This document shows, piece after piece, positions 1-12,171 of a stretch of DNA of 64,000 bases. Under the pieces are notes generated by a model. It saw only the letters and a list, made by a program, of their open reading frames with translations. It did not search any database and had not been told where the DNA came from. A program made the position numbers and the translations under genes. Location of the stretch: positions 3,494,258 through 3,558,257 of the forward strand of contig NZ_JACMIA010000001.1 in the NCBI RefSeq assembly GCF_014252955.1, read 5' to 3'. Position 1 is the stretch's first letter, and each line of letters starts with the position of its first letter. The DNA is from Stappia sp. 28M-7. Its GTDB lineage: Bacteria; Pseudomonadota; Alphaproteobacteria; Rhizobiales; Stappiaceae.

Positions 1-950
1 TGACGACGGTCGGCAAGATGTCGGTGCCGGAGCTGCGCAAGCGCAACTATCCGGAAAACATGGTGATCGGCACGCTGGCCGGCGCCGCCACCCTCGGCCT
101 GATGATCCCGCCCTCGCTGACGCTGATCGTCTACGGCGTCACCATCAACGAATCCATCACCAAGCTGTTCATGGCCGGCATCCTGCCGGGGCTGGTGCTG
201 GCGGCGCTGTTCATGGGCTATATCGCGATCTACGCGAAGGTCTCGAAGACCTACAAGCCGCAGCCCGAGCCGCAGATGAGCTTCCGCGAAAAGCTCGCCA
301 ACTCCCGCTTCCTGCTGCCGGTGATCGCGCTGATCATCGTGGTGATCGGGTCGATGTATACCGGCCTTGCCACCGCCACCGAAGCCGCCGCCCTCGGCGT
401 CATCGGCTCGCTGGCGCTGGCCGCCGGCCAGGGCTCGCTCACCTGGAAGACCTTCGGCGAGAGCCTGATGGGCGCCACCCGCACCTCCGCGATGGTCGCC
501 CTCATCCTCGCCGGCGCCGCCTTCCTGTCGCTGTCCATGGGCTTCACCGGCCTGCCGCGCGCGCTCGCGGCCTGGATCGCCGACATGCAGCTCTCGCGCT
601 TCGAGCTGCTGATGGCGCTGCTGGTCTTCTACATCATCATCGGCTGCTTCCTGGACGGCATCTCCTCGGTGGTGCTGACCATGGCGGTGGTCGAGCCGAT
701 GGTGCGGGCCGCCGGCATCGACGCGATCTGGTTCGGCATCTTCGTCGTCGTGGTGGTGGAGATGGCGCAGATCACGCCGCCCATCGGCTTCAACCTGTTC
801 GTGCTGCAAGGCATGACGCGGCACGAGATGACCTATATCGCCCGCGCCGCCCTGCCGATGTTCGCGCTGATGGTGGTCATGGTGTTCATCCTGATCGCCT
901 TCCCGGAGCTGGCGACCTGGCTGCCCGAGAACATGCGCACCCGGCCGTAA
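1..950 (+). CDS. TRAP transporter large permease (DctM-type), C-terminal part
   Basis: Large membrane subunit of a tripartite ATP-independent periplasmic transporter, which imports small carboxylates or related solutes with a sodium gradient and a periplasmic binding protein. The frame is open to the left window edge, so the start is missing. About 315 residues are visible against roughly 425-440 for the family. Several long hydrophobic helices are seen, and the stretch GLMIPPSLTLIVYG matches the conserved DctM region, as does the C-terminal ITPPIGFNLFVLQG. The next gene on the same strand, a hydantoinase/oxoprolinase, suggests the cargo could be a cyclic amide or a related acid. A strong terminator follows, so the two are probably separate transcripts. 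Family is sure; substrate is inference. Confidence 0.93.
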   Translation, partial: TTVGKMSVPELRKRNYPENMVIGTLAGAATLGLMIPPSLTLIVYGVTINESITKLFMAGILPGLVLAALFMGYIAIYAKVSKTYKPQPEPQMSFREKLANSRFLLPVIALIIVVIGSMYTGLATATEAAALGVIGSLALAAGQGSLTWKTFGESLMGATRTSAMVALILAGAAFLSLSMGFTGLPRALAAWIADMQLSRFELLMALLVFYIIIGCFLDGISSVVLTMAVVEPMVRAAGIDAIWFGIFVVVVVEMAQITPPIGFNLFVLQGMTRHEMTYIARAALPMFALMVVMVFILIAFPELATWLPENMRTRP

Positions 951-973
951 GGCCCGGATCGTCCCGCGATCTT

Positions 974-1006
974 CCCCGCCCGCACGATTTTGCGGGCGGG
1001 GTCTTG
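974..1006 (+). terminator. Rho-independent terminator after the TRAP permease gene
   Basis: Perfect 11-bp arms (974-984 and 991-1001), a short T-rich loop and then TCTTG. It lies 24 bases after the stop codon of the transporter gene and separates it from the hydantoinase gene. Confidence 0.75.
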
Positions 1007-1017
1007 CAAAAACAACG

Positions 1018-1045
1018 TTGACATTTTCTCGATAAATTGTTGACG
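1018..1045 (+). promoter_or_regulatory. Possible promoter region of the hydantoinase gene
   Basis: An AT-rich island between two GC-rich genes carries a consensus -35 hexamer TTGACA at 1018-1023. The heptamers GTTGACA and GTTGACG recur about 23 bases apart. No good -10 hexamer at 17 bp spacing was seen, so this is a weak call; the repeat could instead be a regulator site. Confidence 0.3.
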
Positions 1046-1115
1046 TAGCGACGAGCCAATAATCGGCCCCGTGCCCAGCGCATGCCGGCCGGACCGACCA
1101 GCGGAGAGACGCATC

Positions 1116-4718
<3,603 letters not shown>

Positions 4719-4758
4719 CGCCTGCGGGCCCCTGCCCCGTCCCGTGAGCACCACCCGA

Positions 4759-4787
4759 ACGGCCGCGCCCATGGCGCGGCCGTTTTG
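4759..4787 (+). terminator. Rho-independent terminator after the hydantoinase gene
   Basis: Ten-bp perfect arms at 4760-4769 and 4773-4782 with a 3-nt loop, followed by TTTT. It lies about 40 bases downstream of the stop codon. Confidence 0.8.
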
Positions 4788-4992
4788 GCATCCGGCGCCG
4801 GCACGCATGTCCGGACCGCAACCCAATTCCAGCAATTTTTATTTAAGATTGAAGAATTCGGATCAGAAGCCGTCAAACATTAAAATCCGCGATCTTTGAA
4901 AATACCTGATTTTGCCCTCCAAAAATCAGGAAAACTTAAGAGCTTACGCAGTGTAATGGAGGCGCGGTCCTTGTTGTAGCCCGCTCTTTCAT

Positions 4993-6774
4993 ATGTCGGG
5001 GAATTCTGCAATGCGCGATGTTCGTGCCGGCTCCTCCCGCCTGCGCTCCGTGGCTGCCAAGATCCTGGGGCTGGTCGGTTTTTTAAGTTTGATGATGCTC
5101 TCCATTGCCGCCGTCGGCCTCTTGCAGATGCGCCAGATCGGCACGGAGCTTGAAGAGATTGCCGACGAGACGATCCCTCTGACGACCAATGTCAGCAAGG
5201 TGACGATCCATCAGCTCGAGCAGGCTCTCCTGCTTGAACGTCTCTTCCGCGCCGCCAACCTTGAGGCCGCGCCCGAGTCCGGCACGACCGAAGACCTGTC
5301 GCGGCGCGTCATGGCGCTGGCCGCGCAAGTCGACGATGAGATCAGGCAGGCCGAGGCGATCGCCGCCAAGGGGCAGTCCCTCGCCGCCACCCCGGAACAT
5401 GCAGCCAAGTACGAGAGCGTCCTGACGACCCTGAAGCGCATCGAGGCCGAGCACGTGGCCTACGGCCAGAAGATCGAGCGCATCGTCGAGCTTTTGAAGA
5501 CGAAGGACATCCCGGCGGCCACCGCCCTTGCGGCTCAACTCGAGATCGAGCAGGAGCGGCTTGACCATGAGCTGGTGGAGCTGGCTCAGGACCTCGACCG
5601 TTTCACCCTGGAAGCCAGCGACTCCGCCAAGAAGCACGAGCAGCAGGGCCTGGTGATCATGAGCACCACGACGCTGGTCGCGATCCTGGCGGGCGTGGCG
5701 ATTGCGAGCGTGTTCGCCGTCTTCGGCATCAGCAGGCCGCTCCGCAGCGTCGTCACCGCCCTCAACCGGCTCGCCATGGACGACACCTCGGTCACCGTTT
5801 CCGTCCGCTCGCGCGACGAGGTCGGGGAACTCGCCCGCGCCTTCGAGGCCTTCCGGGAGAAGACCATCGAGATCAAGCGCCTGCAGGAACAGGCCCGCGA
5901 GGAAGAGGAGCGCATCGAGATCGAGAAGCGCGAGGCGACCCTTCGCCTGGCGGACAGCCTGGAATCGACCCTCAAGACGGTGTCGGACGGCATTGCCGAC
6001 GCCGTGCGCGAACTCCAGCAGGCAGCCGACATGATGGCCCGCAATGCCGAGGTGACCTCGGACAATGCCGGCACGGTCGCGGCAGCGGCCGAACAGTCGG
6101 CAACCGGCGTCCAGTCGGTCGCCAGCGCGGCAGAGGAACTGAGCGCCTCCATCGGCGAGATCAGCCGCCAGGTCACGGCCGCGCTGTCCGCCGCGGGTCA
6201 GTCCACCACCAATGCGCAGCGCTCCAGCAGCACCGTCAACGGCCTTGCCGAGGCGGCGCGGCGCATCGACGATGTGGTCAGGCTGATCAACGACATCGCC
6301 GACCAGACCAACCTCCTGGCGCTGAATGCCACCATCGAGGCGGCACGCGCTGGCGAGGCCGGAAAGGGCTTTGCGGTCGTCGCCGGCGAGGTCAAGGCGC
6401 TGGCCAACCAGACCGGCCGCGCCACCGAGGATATCAGCACCCAGGTGCAGGACATGCAGAACGGCGCCGCCCGCACCTCGGAAGCCATCGGGTCCGTCGT
6501 GGAGTCCATCAACAGCATCAACGGCCAGATCTCGGCCATTGCCACGGCCATCGAGGAGCAGAGCGCGGTGACGGCGGAGATTGCCCGCAATGTCAACGAA
6601 GTGGCGGCCGGCAGCACCGAGATCACGCGGACCATCGGCTCGGTCCGCGAGCGGGCGGTGGATTCCAGCGCAGGAGCGCGCCAGGTCCTGACCAGCGTCG
6701 AGACGCTGGCCTATCAGTCCGGCACGCTGCAGAAGGAACTCGACGCCTTCCTGCGCAACATTCGCGCCGCCTGA
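4993..6774 (+). CDS. Methyl-accepting chemotaxis protein (membrane, HAMP)
   Basis: Chemoreceptor of about 590 residues that signals to CheW/CheA at the cytoplasmic face. In order: a first membrane helix (about 18-40), a periplasmic helical sensor region of about 170 residues, a second helix (about 218-243), a HAMP domain (starts [15 protein letters not shown]), a charged coiled coil and the MCP signalling hairpin. The hairpin tip [19 protein letters not shown] is fully conserved. The ligand is unknown. ATG at 4993 has no clear ribosome site; an in-frame ATG at 5011 is preceded by CGGGGA and could be the true start. No chemotaxis operon genes are adjacent. A terminator follows. Confidence 0.93.
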   Translation: MSGNSAMRDVRAGSSRLRSVAAKILGLVGFLSLMMLSIAAVGLLQMRQIGTELEEIADETIPLTTNVSKVTIHQLEQALLLERLFRAANLEAAPESGTTEDLSRRVMALAAQVDDEIRQAEAIAAKGQSLAATPEHAAKYESVLTTLKRIEAEHVAYGQKIERIVELLKTKDIPAATALAAQLEIEQERLDHELVELAQDLDRFTLEASDSAKKHEQQGLVIMSTTTLVAILAGVAIASVFAVFGISRPLRSVVTALNRLAMDDTSVTVSVRSRDEVGELARAFEAFREKTIEIKRLQEQAREEEERIEIEKREATLRLADSLESTLKTVSDGIADAVRELQQAADMMARNAEVTSDNAGTVAAAAEQSATGVQSVASAAEELSASIGEISRQVTAALSAAGQSTTNAQRSSSTVNGLAEAARRIDDVVRLINDIADQTNLLALNATIEAARAGEAGKGFAVVAGEVKALANQTGRATEDISTQVQDMQNGAARTSEAIGSVVESINSINGQISAIATAIEEQSAVTAEIARNVNEVAAGSTEITRTIGSVRERAVDSSAGARQVLTSVETLAYQSGTLQKELDAFLRNIRAA

Positions 6775-6850
6775 TCCAGCGGTTTCCTCCCCCGCGCACG
6801 CCGGGCGATACCGGCTCGCAGCGGGAGAAACGGCCGGCACGGTACACAAA

Positions 6851-6883
6851 GAGGCGGCGCCGCATGGGGCCGCCTTTTTTCTT
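6851..6883 (+). terminator. Terminator after the chemoreceptor gene
   Basis: GC-rich inverted repeat (AGGCGGC / GGGCCGCCT, slightly imperfect) followed by a run of six T, about 75 bases after the stop codon. Confidence 0.7.
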
Positions 6884-6988
6884 GCGCAAACAAGGAGAAA
6901 GAAGTGCCGTTTGCGCTGGCAATGCGCCCGCCGGGCTCCCATATGACGAGCGTTGATCTCGACCTGAGCCTAGTGGAGGAAATCCCTG

Positions 6989-8011
6989 ATGCAAGCTGCC
7001 GCCAGCCGGAAGCGCAAGACGACAGCCGTTATTGCCCTTGGAATTGCCGCGCTTTTTGCCGCTGTCGACTTTGCCGAAGCCCGCCGGGCCGGCAGCAGCG
7101 GCTTCGGCAGCCGCGGTGCACGCACCTTTTCCGCCCCCGCCCCGACCAACACCGCGCCGGGCACGGCCTCGCCGGTTCAGCGCACGATGACGCCGCAGCC
7201 CGCTCAGGGTCAGCAGGCGACGCCGGGCGCCGGCGCCCGCCAGCAGCAGGCGGCCCAGCCCTCGCGCGGGCTGTTCGGCGGCATGGGCGGCGCCCTTCTC
7301 GGCGGCTTGCTGATGGGCGGCCTGCTCGGCATGCTCTTTGGCGGCGGCATGGGCGGCTTTGCCGGCTTCCTCGGCCTGATCCTGCAGGTGGCCCTGATCG
7401 GCTTCCTCATCATGCTGGCCATGCGCTTCTTCGGCCGGCGCCAGCAGCCGGCGGCAGCCGCGACCGGCGGCGCAGCGCCGAATTTCGGCGGCACCGGCCC
7501 TGACACGTCCCGCACCCCGTTCAGCTTCGGCGGCGCCGGCGGCACCGGAACCGACGCCGGCACCGGCGCGGCCGCTCCGTTCCAGGCCCCTGTCATGGAA
7601 ACCCCGCTCGAGCTGGAAGAGGCCGATTTCGACCGCTTCGAGCAGATGCTGGCCGAAGTGCAGGAAGCCTATGGCCGCGAGGACTACGCCGCGCTCCGCC
7701 GTCTGGCGACGCCCGAGGCCATGTCCTTCCTCGCCGAGGAACTGGGCGAGCTCGCCTCCGCCGGCAAGCGCAATGCCGTGTCCGACGTGAAGCTGCTGCA
7801 GGGCGACCTGTCCGAGGCCTGGAGCGAAGGCAGCGACGACTATGCGACGGTCGCCATGCGCTTTTCCGCCCTCGATGCCGTCCTCGACCGCAATTCCGGC
7901 CGGGTGCTGTCGGGCAGCCTGGAGGAGCCGCAGGAAAGCACCGAGCTGTGGACCTTCCGCCGTCAGAAGGGCGGCGAATGGACGCTCGCGGCCATCCAGG
8001 GCACCGAATAG
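6989..8011 (+). CDS. Tim44-like domain membrane protein
   Basis: Protein of 340 residues. The N-terminus has a hydrophobic helix ending AEARRAGSSGFGSRGARTFSAP, the usual start of this bacterial family. A Pro/Gln/Ala-rich stretch follows, then a glycine- and methionine-rich hydrophobic segment (about 90-150, GGLLMGGLLGMLFGGGMGG) that probably crosses the membrane. The C-terminal domain (about 205-335) is Tim44/MRPL45-like, with an NTF2-like fold: a substrate-interaction domain in the mitochondrial protein, of unproven role in bacteria. It stands alone between two terminators. Family assignment is good, function unknown. Confidence 0.85.
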   Translation: MQAAASRKRKTTAVIALGIAALFAAVDFAEARRAGSSGFGSRGARTFSAPAPTNTAPGTASPVQRTMTPQPAQGQQATPGAGARQQQAAQPSRGLFGGMGGALLGGLLMGGLLGMLFGGGMGGFAGFLGLILQVALIGFLIMLAMRFFGRRQQPAAAATGGAAPNFGGTGPDTSRTPFSFGGAGGTGTDAGTGAAAPFQAPVMETPLELEEADFDRFEQMLAEVQEAYGREDYAALRRLATPEAMSFLAEELGELASAGKRNAVSDVKLLQGDLSEAWSEGSDDYATVAMRFSALDAVLDRNSGRVLSGSLEEPQESTELWTFRRQKGGEWTLAAIQGTE

Positions 8012-8044
8012 GCGCCTGTCGCGGTCCCTTCCCAAACCCGAGAA

Positions 8045-8069
8045 ACCGCCCCGTCTGGGGCGGTTTTTT
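8045..8069 (+). terminator. Rho-independent terminator after the Tim44-like gene
   Basis: Perfect 8-bp stem ACCGCCCC / GGGGCGGT with a 4-nt loop, running into six T residues. Confidence 0.85.
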
Positions 8070-8204
8070 CTTGGCGCCGCTCCCCACCATCCGCCGGCGG
8101 TTCGGGGCATGCCAGGGGAAAAATTATCCGCCTATCCAGGAAAATGGCGCAGCTGTATCGTCCTGCGCCGGCGATTGGGCCGCGCTTGATCCTGGGATTG
8201 GACC

Positions 8205-8537
8205 ATGACTGCAAAAACTATCCTTGCGGCTGTAGCCGCACTGCTCGTTGCAACCGGAACCGTCGCCGCAAACGAGTGGAAGTTCGATCTGGAAAACCGC
8301 TCCACTGCCAACGTGACCTCGTTCCGCACCCAGGAAAACGGCGAGTGGAGCGACAACTGGCTGGACGAGATCATCGTGCCGGGCGACACGTTCGAGATGG
8401 ACTTCGGCACCGATGAGGGGAACTGCACCGTGCGCACCCGCATCGACTTCACCGACGGCACCTATGTCGATGCCGACATCGATTATTGCGACATGAAGAC
8501 GATCACCGTCCGCAACAAGGACGTGGTCTGGAAGTAA
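8205..8537 (+). CDS. Small secreted protein of unknown function
   Basis: Protein of 110 residues with a clear signal peptide (about 1-22, cleavage probably after VAA). The mature part of about 88 residues is acidic and beta-rich, with an immunoglobulin- or C2-like pattern (WKFDLENRSTANVTSF, PGDTFEMDFG) and two cysteines (near 74 and 94) that could form a disulfide. GGGATTGGA precedes the ATG. Probably periplasmic. It has its own terminator, so it is a single-gene unit. Relatives in rhizobia are known as uncharacterised proteins; I do not assign a function. Confidence 0.8.
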   Translation: MTAKTILAAVAALLVATGTVAANEWKFDLENRSTANVTSFRTQENGEWSDNWLDEIIVPGDTFEMDFGTDEGNCTVRTRIDFTDGTYVDADIDYCDMKTITVRNKDVVWK

Positions 8538-8561
8538 CCTGTCTACTCGCGAGAGCTTGTG

Positions 8562-8595
8562 AAAACGGGCCGTCCCATGGGCGGCCCGTTTTTAA
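8562..8595 (+). terminator. Rho-independent terminator after the small secreted protein gene
   Basis: Arms AACGGGCCG and CGGCCCGTT flank a short loop centred on CCATGG and are followed by a T run. It sits between two convergent genes and could serve both. Confidence 0.75.
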
Positions 8596-8636
8596 CTGTG
8601 TCACCCGCACCAGGGCGGGCAGCGCCCGTGCCGGCT

Positions 8637-9548
8637 CTACCTGCCGGTGGCGGCGAACATCCAGTTGAGGATCAGCCGCCAGTCGGTCATGCGGATCGGC
8701 GTGCCGTGCGTGCCGGTCTCGAACAGCGCGAACCGCGCCGGATAGTCGGACTTGCGCGCCTTCAGCCGCTCGTAGAACGCGGCCTGCTTCTTCCAGTCGT
8801 AGACCTCGTCCCAGCTGCCATGGCCGAAATAGATCGGCAGCCGCCCGCCCCGGAACGTCGCGCTCGACAGGAACGCATCGTCCCAGGTCGAGCCCATCAG
8901 CAGCATGCCGCCCATCATCGCCGCAGCGCCGCCGTCGCGCGCCAGCTCCCAGCACAGGAAGCCGCCCATCGAGCCGCAGGCGACATAGGCCCGCGCCTGC
9001 GGTGCCTGGCGGATGTAGTGCTGCATCAACGCCTTGACGTCGCCCGCCCCGCGCTCGTCGAAATTCTTGACGTCGAGCGTGATGTAGAGGCCGGCATTGC
9101 GCACCATCAGGTTCTTGATGCGGTTGAAGTTGCCGCCGAAGCTGACGTCGTTCATGCCCTGGAAGCGGTTGCCGCCCTGCCCGTGCACATAGATGACGAT
9201 GCTGCGCGCGCCGCGCGGCTCGCCGACGCGCATGTAGCTGATCGTGCGCCCGTTCGCCTTCAGCGTCAGGTCTTCCTGCGACCCGCTCGGCTTCATCGAC
9301 ACGTATTCGCCGTAGACCTCGCGCTCCCACACCTTGTCGCGGCGGTGGATGTCGCGGCGCTTGTCGTAATCGACGATGACGAACGGATCGTCCGCCTTGC
9401 CGGCCAGAAGGCCGGGATAGGAGAACAGCCGGTCCTTGAACGGCTCCAGCCGATAGGCCGCCGCCGGGCTCGCGCCCGATGCAAGTGCCAGGAGAAAGAG
9501 AACCGCGACGACGAGCGGCGGGACGGGCATGGTGCGGGTCGCAGTCAC
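8637..9548 (-). CDS. Secreted alpha/beta hydrolase (serine esterase-like)
   Basis: About 303 residues with an N-terminal signal peptide (VVAVLFLLALASGASPAAA). The fold is alpha/beta hydrolase: a GQGGN oxyanion-type loop follows VIYVHG, the nucleophile elbow is CGSMGG, and a late GSWDE/GTHGT region supplies the acid and histidine. Likely an exported esterase or lipase-like enzyme; substrate unknown. The frame begins with GTG at 9548, preceded by GAGGAG; an ATG at 9530 would also leave a signal sequence, but without the positively charged N-region and without a ribosome site, so GTG is preferred. Convergent with the small secreted gene. Confidence 0.82.
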   Translation of the reverse strand: MTATRTMPVPPLVVAVLFLLALASGASPAAAYRLEPFKDRLFSYPGLLAGKADDPFVIVDYDKRRDIHRRDKVWEREVYGEYVSMKPSGSQEDLTLKANGRTISYMRVGEPRGARSIVIYVHGQGGNRFQGMNDVSFGGNFNRIKNLMVRNAGLYITLDVKNFDERGAGDVKALMQHYIRQAPQARAYVACGSMGGFLCWELARDGGAAAMMGGMLLMGSTWDDAFLSSATFRGGRLPIYFGHGSWDEVYDWKKQAAFYERLKARKSDYPARFALFETGTHGTPIRMTDWRLILNWMFAATGR

Positions 9549-9622
9549 GATGTCGGCTGTCTCCTCAGATGCTTGCCGGCACTCCGGCGCAGATTCCTAG
9601 CCCGGGTGTTCGGTCCGGGCGA

Positions 9623-10387
9623 TCATTCACCAGCCCTTGCCTGTTTCGCAAGGGCAACCAGGCGCGCGCGCAGCTCGCCCGCGCTTTGCAGCGGCGGAAC
9701 GAAGTCGAGCCGCGCCACCTTGTCGCCGTCGACGAGATCTAGCCCCGCCGGATCGAGCGAGGACAGGCGCCAGTTGCCGCTGCCTGCCCGCGCCAGCTTT
9801 TCCCCATAGAGCGCGATGGCGTCGAGATGATCCTCGTTCATGTGCTCGACGGCCCCCGCCTCGGCTGCGCCAAGCTCGGCGACGACCGGCCCCGACAGCA
9901 GCAAGTCGCCCGCCGTCAGGTGATAGGCCTTGCCGAAGCCGCCGTTGAGGCTCGCACGCTCGGGAACGATGCGGAAGAACGCGAAATCGGGAAAGTCGAC
10001 ATAGAGCTTCGCCTTGGGATGGCGCAGCAGGTAGCGCCGGCGGATGGCGGCATGGGCCGGGTCGGCCGGGTCGATCCGCTCAGCCCGCGCGACGATGGAC
10101 AGGCGCGGATGGGCCAGCGGATCGCCCTTGCCCGGTTCGCCCACCAGAAGCGAACAGCGCGGGTCGGCGGCGACCGCGCTCGTGTGCTGCGACAGGCGCG
10201 AGACCAGCATCACCGGCGTGCCGTCCATTTCGGTTGCAAGGCCGACGCGCGAGACGAAGGGCATCGCGTCTTGCGGATCGATGACGCCTAGCGCGCCGAA
10301 GCGCGCCATGCGCACCAGGCGCTGCGACAGCAGCCTTGCTTCGTCGTCGGTGGGGCGGATCACCTGCGGTCGATCGTTTTCAGCCAC
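9623..10387 (-). CDS. HugZ-family heme/flavin-binding split-barrel protein
   Basis: About 254 residues. The N-terminal two thirds is a pyridoxamine-phosphate-oxidase-like split barrel (FGALGVIDPQDAMPFVSRVGLATEMDGTPVMLVSRL); the C-terminal third is the DUF2470/HugZ cap with VEHMNEDHLDAIALYGE. Relatives bind or degrade heme, so a role in heme or iron use is possible; no heme uptake genes are close by. I place the start at GTG 10387, which has GGAAAGG just upstream and gives an N-terminus MAENDRPQVIRPTDDEA. An ATG at 10402 in the same frame has no ribosome site. Confidence 0.82.
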   Translation of the reverse strand: MAENDRPQVIRPTDDEARLLSQRLVRMARFGALGVIDPQDAMPFVSRVGLATEMDGTPVMLVSRLSQHTSAVAADPRCSLLVGEPGKGDPLAHPRLSIVARAERIDPADPAHAAIRRRYLLRHPKAKLYVDFPDFAFFRIVPERASLNGGFGKAYHLTAGDLLLSGPVVAELGAAEAGAVEHMNEDHLDAIALYGEKLARAGSGNWRLSSLDPAGLDLVDGDKVARLDFVPPLQSAGELRARLVALAKQARAGE

Positions 10388-10613
10388 GGAACGCCTTTCC
10401 ATGTTCGGGAGTTATCCTTGCGTGGCTACCGCTGCATCGCGTGGCTCTCGCCCTTTTGCCTGCGCAACCGGCGGAAAGCAATGGCTCGCCCTTGCCCGTT
10501 CCCGTGCCTGCCCCATGATTCGGAAGGGTGGCACGCCGACAGGCAGAGCCTTGCTCTCGCCACAAAAGAGGCAATGGTAAAGCTGGGTTAATCTTTTCGA
10601 AAGGAGGCCTGTC

Positions 10614-11207
10614 ATGGCCGCATCCGCCGCATATCGCACAGGGCGACTGACTTCCTGGGCCGTCCGGGGAGCGCTCCTCGCCGTGCTCACTTTCACCGCA
10701 CAGGCGGCCGCGCCGAACAGCGCATCGGCCGAACAGGCCAGCCGTTCGCCGGTCGGCAACATCATTCTCGCCCAGGGCTACGACGAGAGGCAGAACCGTG
10801 ACGGCTACCGCCCCTACGCCCGCATCAAGCCAGTGCCGGGCAACATGCCGTATTACGGCAATGGTCGCGAGTCCCGGCCCAATCGCGGCTATCGCCCGCG
10901 TCCCGGCTGGCGCGAGGACCGTCGCTGGCGTGACGACCGCCGCTGGCGCGACCGTCGCGGCTATCGCCACCGCAACAACGGCGCTGCCATTGGCGGCGCG
11001 GCGATCTTCGGCCTCGCCACCGGCGCGATCCTCGGTTCGGCGCTGAGCGGCGGCGGCCGGGAATACATCGATCCGCCGGTCCGCAGCGGCGGTTACGCGC
11101 CGTGGACGCCCGAGTGGTATCGCTACTGCTCGCGCAAGTACCGCAGCTTCAATCCGGAGACCGGCTATTTCCTGGCCTATTCCGGCAAGTACCGGTTCTG
11201 CCGCTGA
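10614..11207 (+). CDS. BA14K-family protein (copy 1)
   Basis: Protein of 197 residues with an N-terminal hydrophobic export segment (about 13-42). A low-complexity Arg/Asp/Trp/Gly-rich stretch follows (about 65-120), then a glycine-rich hydrophobic helix (GGAAIFGLATGAILGSAL). The C-terminus is the BA14K domain: WTPEWYRYCSRKYRSFNPETGYF ending in YRFCR. The founding member is a 14-kDa Brucella surface antigen with lectin-like activity. The domain contains two conserved cysteines, probably disulfide linked. AAAGGAGG precedes the ATG. A second copy follows about 270 bases downstream. Confidence 0.88.
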   Translation: MAASAAYRTGRLTSWAVRGALLAVLTFTAQAAAPNSASAEQASRSPVGNIILAQGYDERQNRDGYRPYARIKPVPGNMPYYGNGRESRPNRGYRPRPGWREDRRWRDDRRWRDRRGYRHRNNGAAIGGAAIFGLATGAILGSALSGGGREYIDPPVRSGGYAPWTPEWYRYCSRKYRSFNPETGYFLAYSGKYRFCR

Positions 11208-11208
11208 C

Positions 11209-11273
11209 CTGATCCCCCGGATCTGAAGTTCGCGCAGGCTCTGCACGAGCTTCAGATCCGGAAGGGTGATCAG
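11209..11273. repeat. Long inverted repeat between the two BA14K genes
   Basis: Perfect 12-bp arms at 11217-11228 and 11250-11261 (CCGGATCTGAAG and its complement) with a 21-base loop. An outer 6-bp pair, CTGATC at 11209-11214 and GATCAG at 11268-11273, extends the stem. It starts right after the stop codon of the first BA14K gene. There is no T run, so it may be an mRNA-stabilising or attenuating hairpin rather than a plain terminator. Confidence 0.6.
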
Positions 11274-11480
11274 CAAACAGATGTTTCCAGTGTGGTTTTC
11301 GCATTTGAAATGCGCGCCGAAGGTGCTGGTGAAACGGCGCTCTTTGTCAAACCTTCACACGGCGGCGGATGGGGCTAGGGAACCTGAACGCCAGATGAAC
11401 GGGCATCTCAGACCTCGTTCAATTGCGGGATGGCATTGTCGCCTCATCGGAACATCGAAGCCACTGGAAGGAACGATCCC

Positions 11481-11999
11481 ATGGCCCTGAAGCAAATCTC
11501 TGCCCGCGCCCTTGCTGTCGCGCTTGCCGGCGCCCTGCTCGTGCCGACGCTCGCCCCTTCTGCCGAGGCCCGCGACGGCCGCCACGGCTGGGGCAACGGT
11601 GGCTACAAGCACCACCGTGTCCACCGCCCGCATCGCCCGAATTACGGCTACCGTCATCACCGCGGCAATCGCGGCAACGATGCCGGCGCGGCGGTCGCCG
11701 CTGGCGTGATCGGCCTTGCCGCCGGTGCGATCCTGGGCTCGGCGCTCAGCGCTCCGGACCGGGTCTACGAGCCGGAATACATCTACCGGGATCCGGCGCC
11801 GGTGCGCGGCGATGTCTATATCGACCCGGCGCGCCGCGGCAATCCGGCCTACACCCCGGCCGCCCCGGTCGTGGTGAGCGGCTCGCTCGAGCCCTACACC
11901 CCGGAGTGGTACCGCTACTGCTCTTCCAAGTACCGGAGCTTCAACCCGAACACCGGCACCTACACCACCTACTCGGGCCAGCAGCGCTTCTGCCAGTAA
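11481..11999 (+). CDS. BA14K-family protein (copy 2)
   Basis: Protein of 172 residues with the same plan as copy 1: signal peptide (about 1-27, ending SAEA), a His/Arg/Gly-rich spacer (HHRVHRPHRPNYGYRHHRG), a Gly/Ala hydrophobic helix (AGVIGLAAGAILGSAL) and a C-terminal BA14K domain (YTPEWYRYCSSKYRSFNPNTG... QRFCQ). The ATG at 11481 has GGAAGGAA upstream; an in-frame ATG at 11430 would add 17 residues before the signal peptide and is rejected. Tandem duplication with copy 1 is likely from the shared architecture. Probably cell-envelope located. Confidence 0.88.
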   Translation: MALKQISARALAVALAGALLVPTLAPSAEARDGRHGWGNGGYKHHRVHRPHRPNYGYRHHRGNRGNDAGAAVAAGVIGLAAGAILGSALSAPDRVYEPEYIYRDPAPVRGDVYIDPARRGNPAYTPAAPVVVSGSLEPYTPEWYRYCSSKYRSFNPNTGTYTTYSGQQRFCQ

Positions 12000-12030
12000 T
12001 GGCAAAGGGTTGAAATCAGCCCCCTCCCCG

Positions 12031-12061
12031 AACGGCCCGGCTCCTCCCGCCGGGCCGTTTC
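12031..12061 (+). terminator. Rho-independent terminator after BA14K copy 2
   Basis: Ten-bp perfect arms (12031-12040 and 12050-12059, AACGGCCCGG and its complement) ending in TTT. Confidence 0.75.
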
Positions 12062-12171
12062 GCGTTCAGGTCACAGGACGCCGCACACGGCACCCGCAGC
12101 GTGCAATCGCCTGAAAAAACTTGCAGTCTCGGCGCGGCTGGTGATGATCGTCCCCCGCTGAGGAGGAACCC

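Noticed and set aside
5083-6942. 619-codon open frame antisense to the chemoreceptor
   Set aside because: Shadow frame; the sense gene carries the HAMP and MCP domains.
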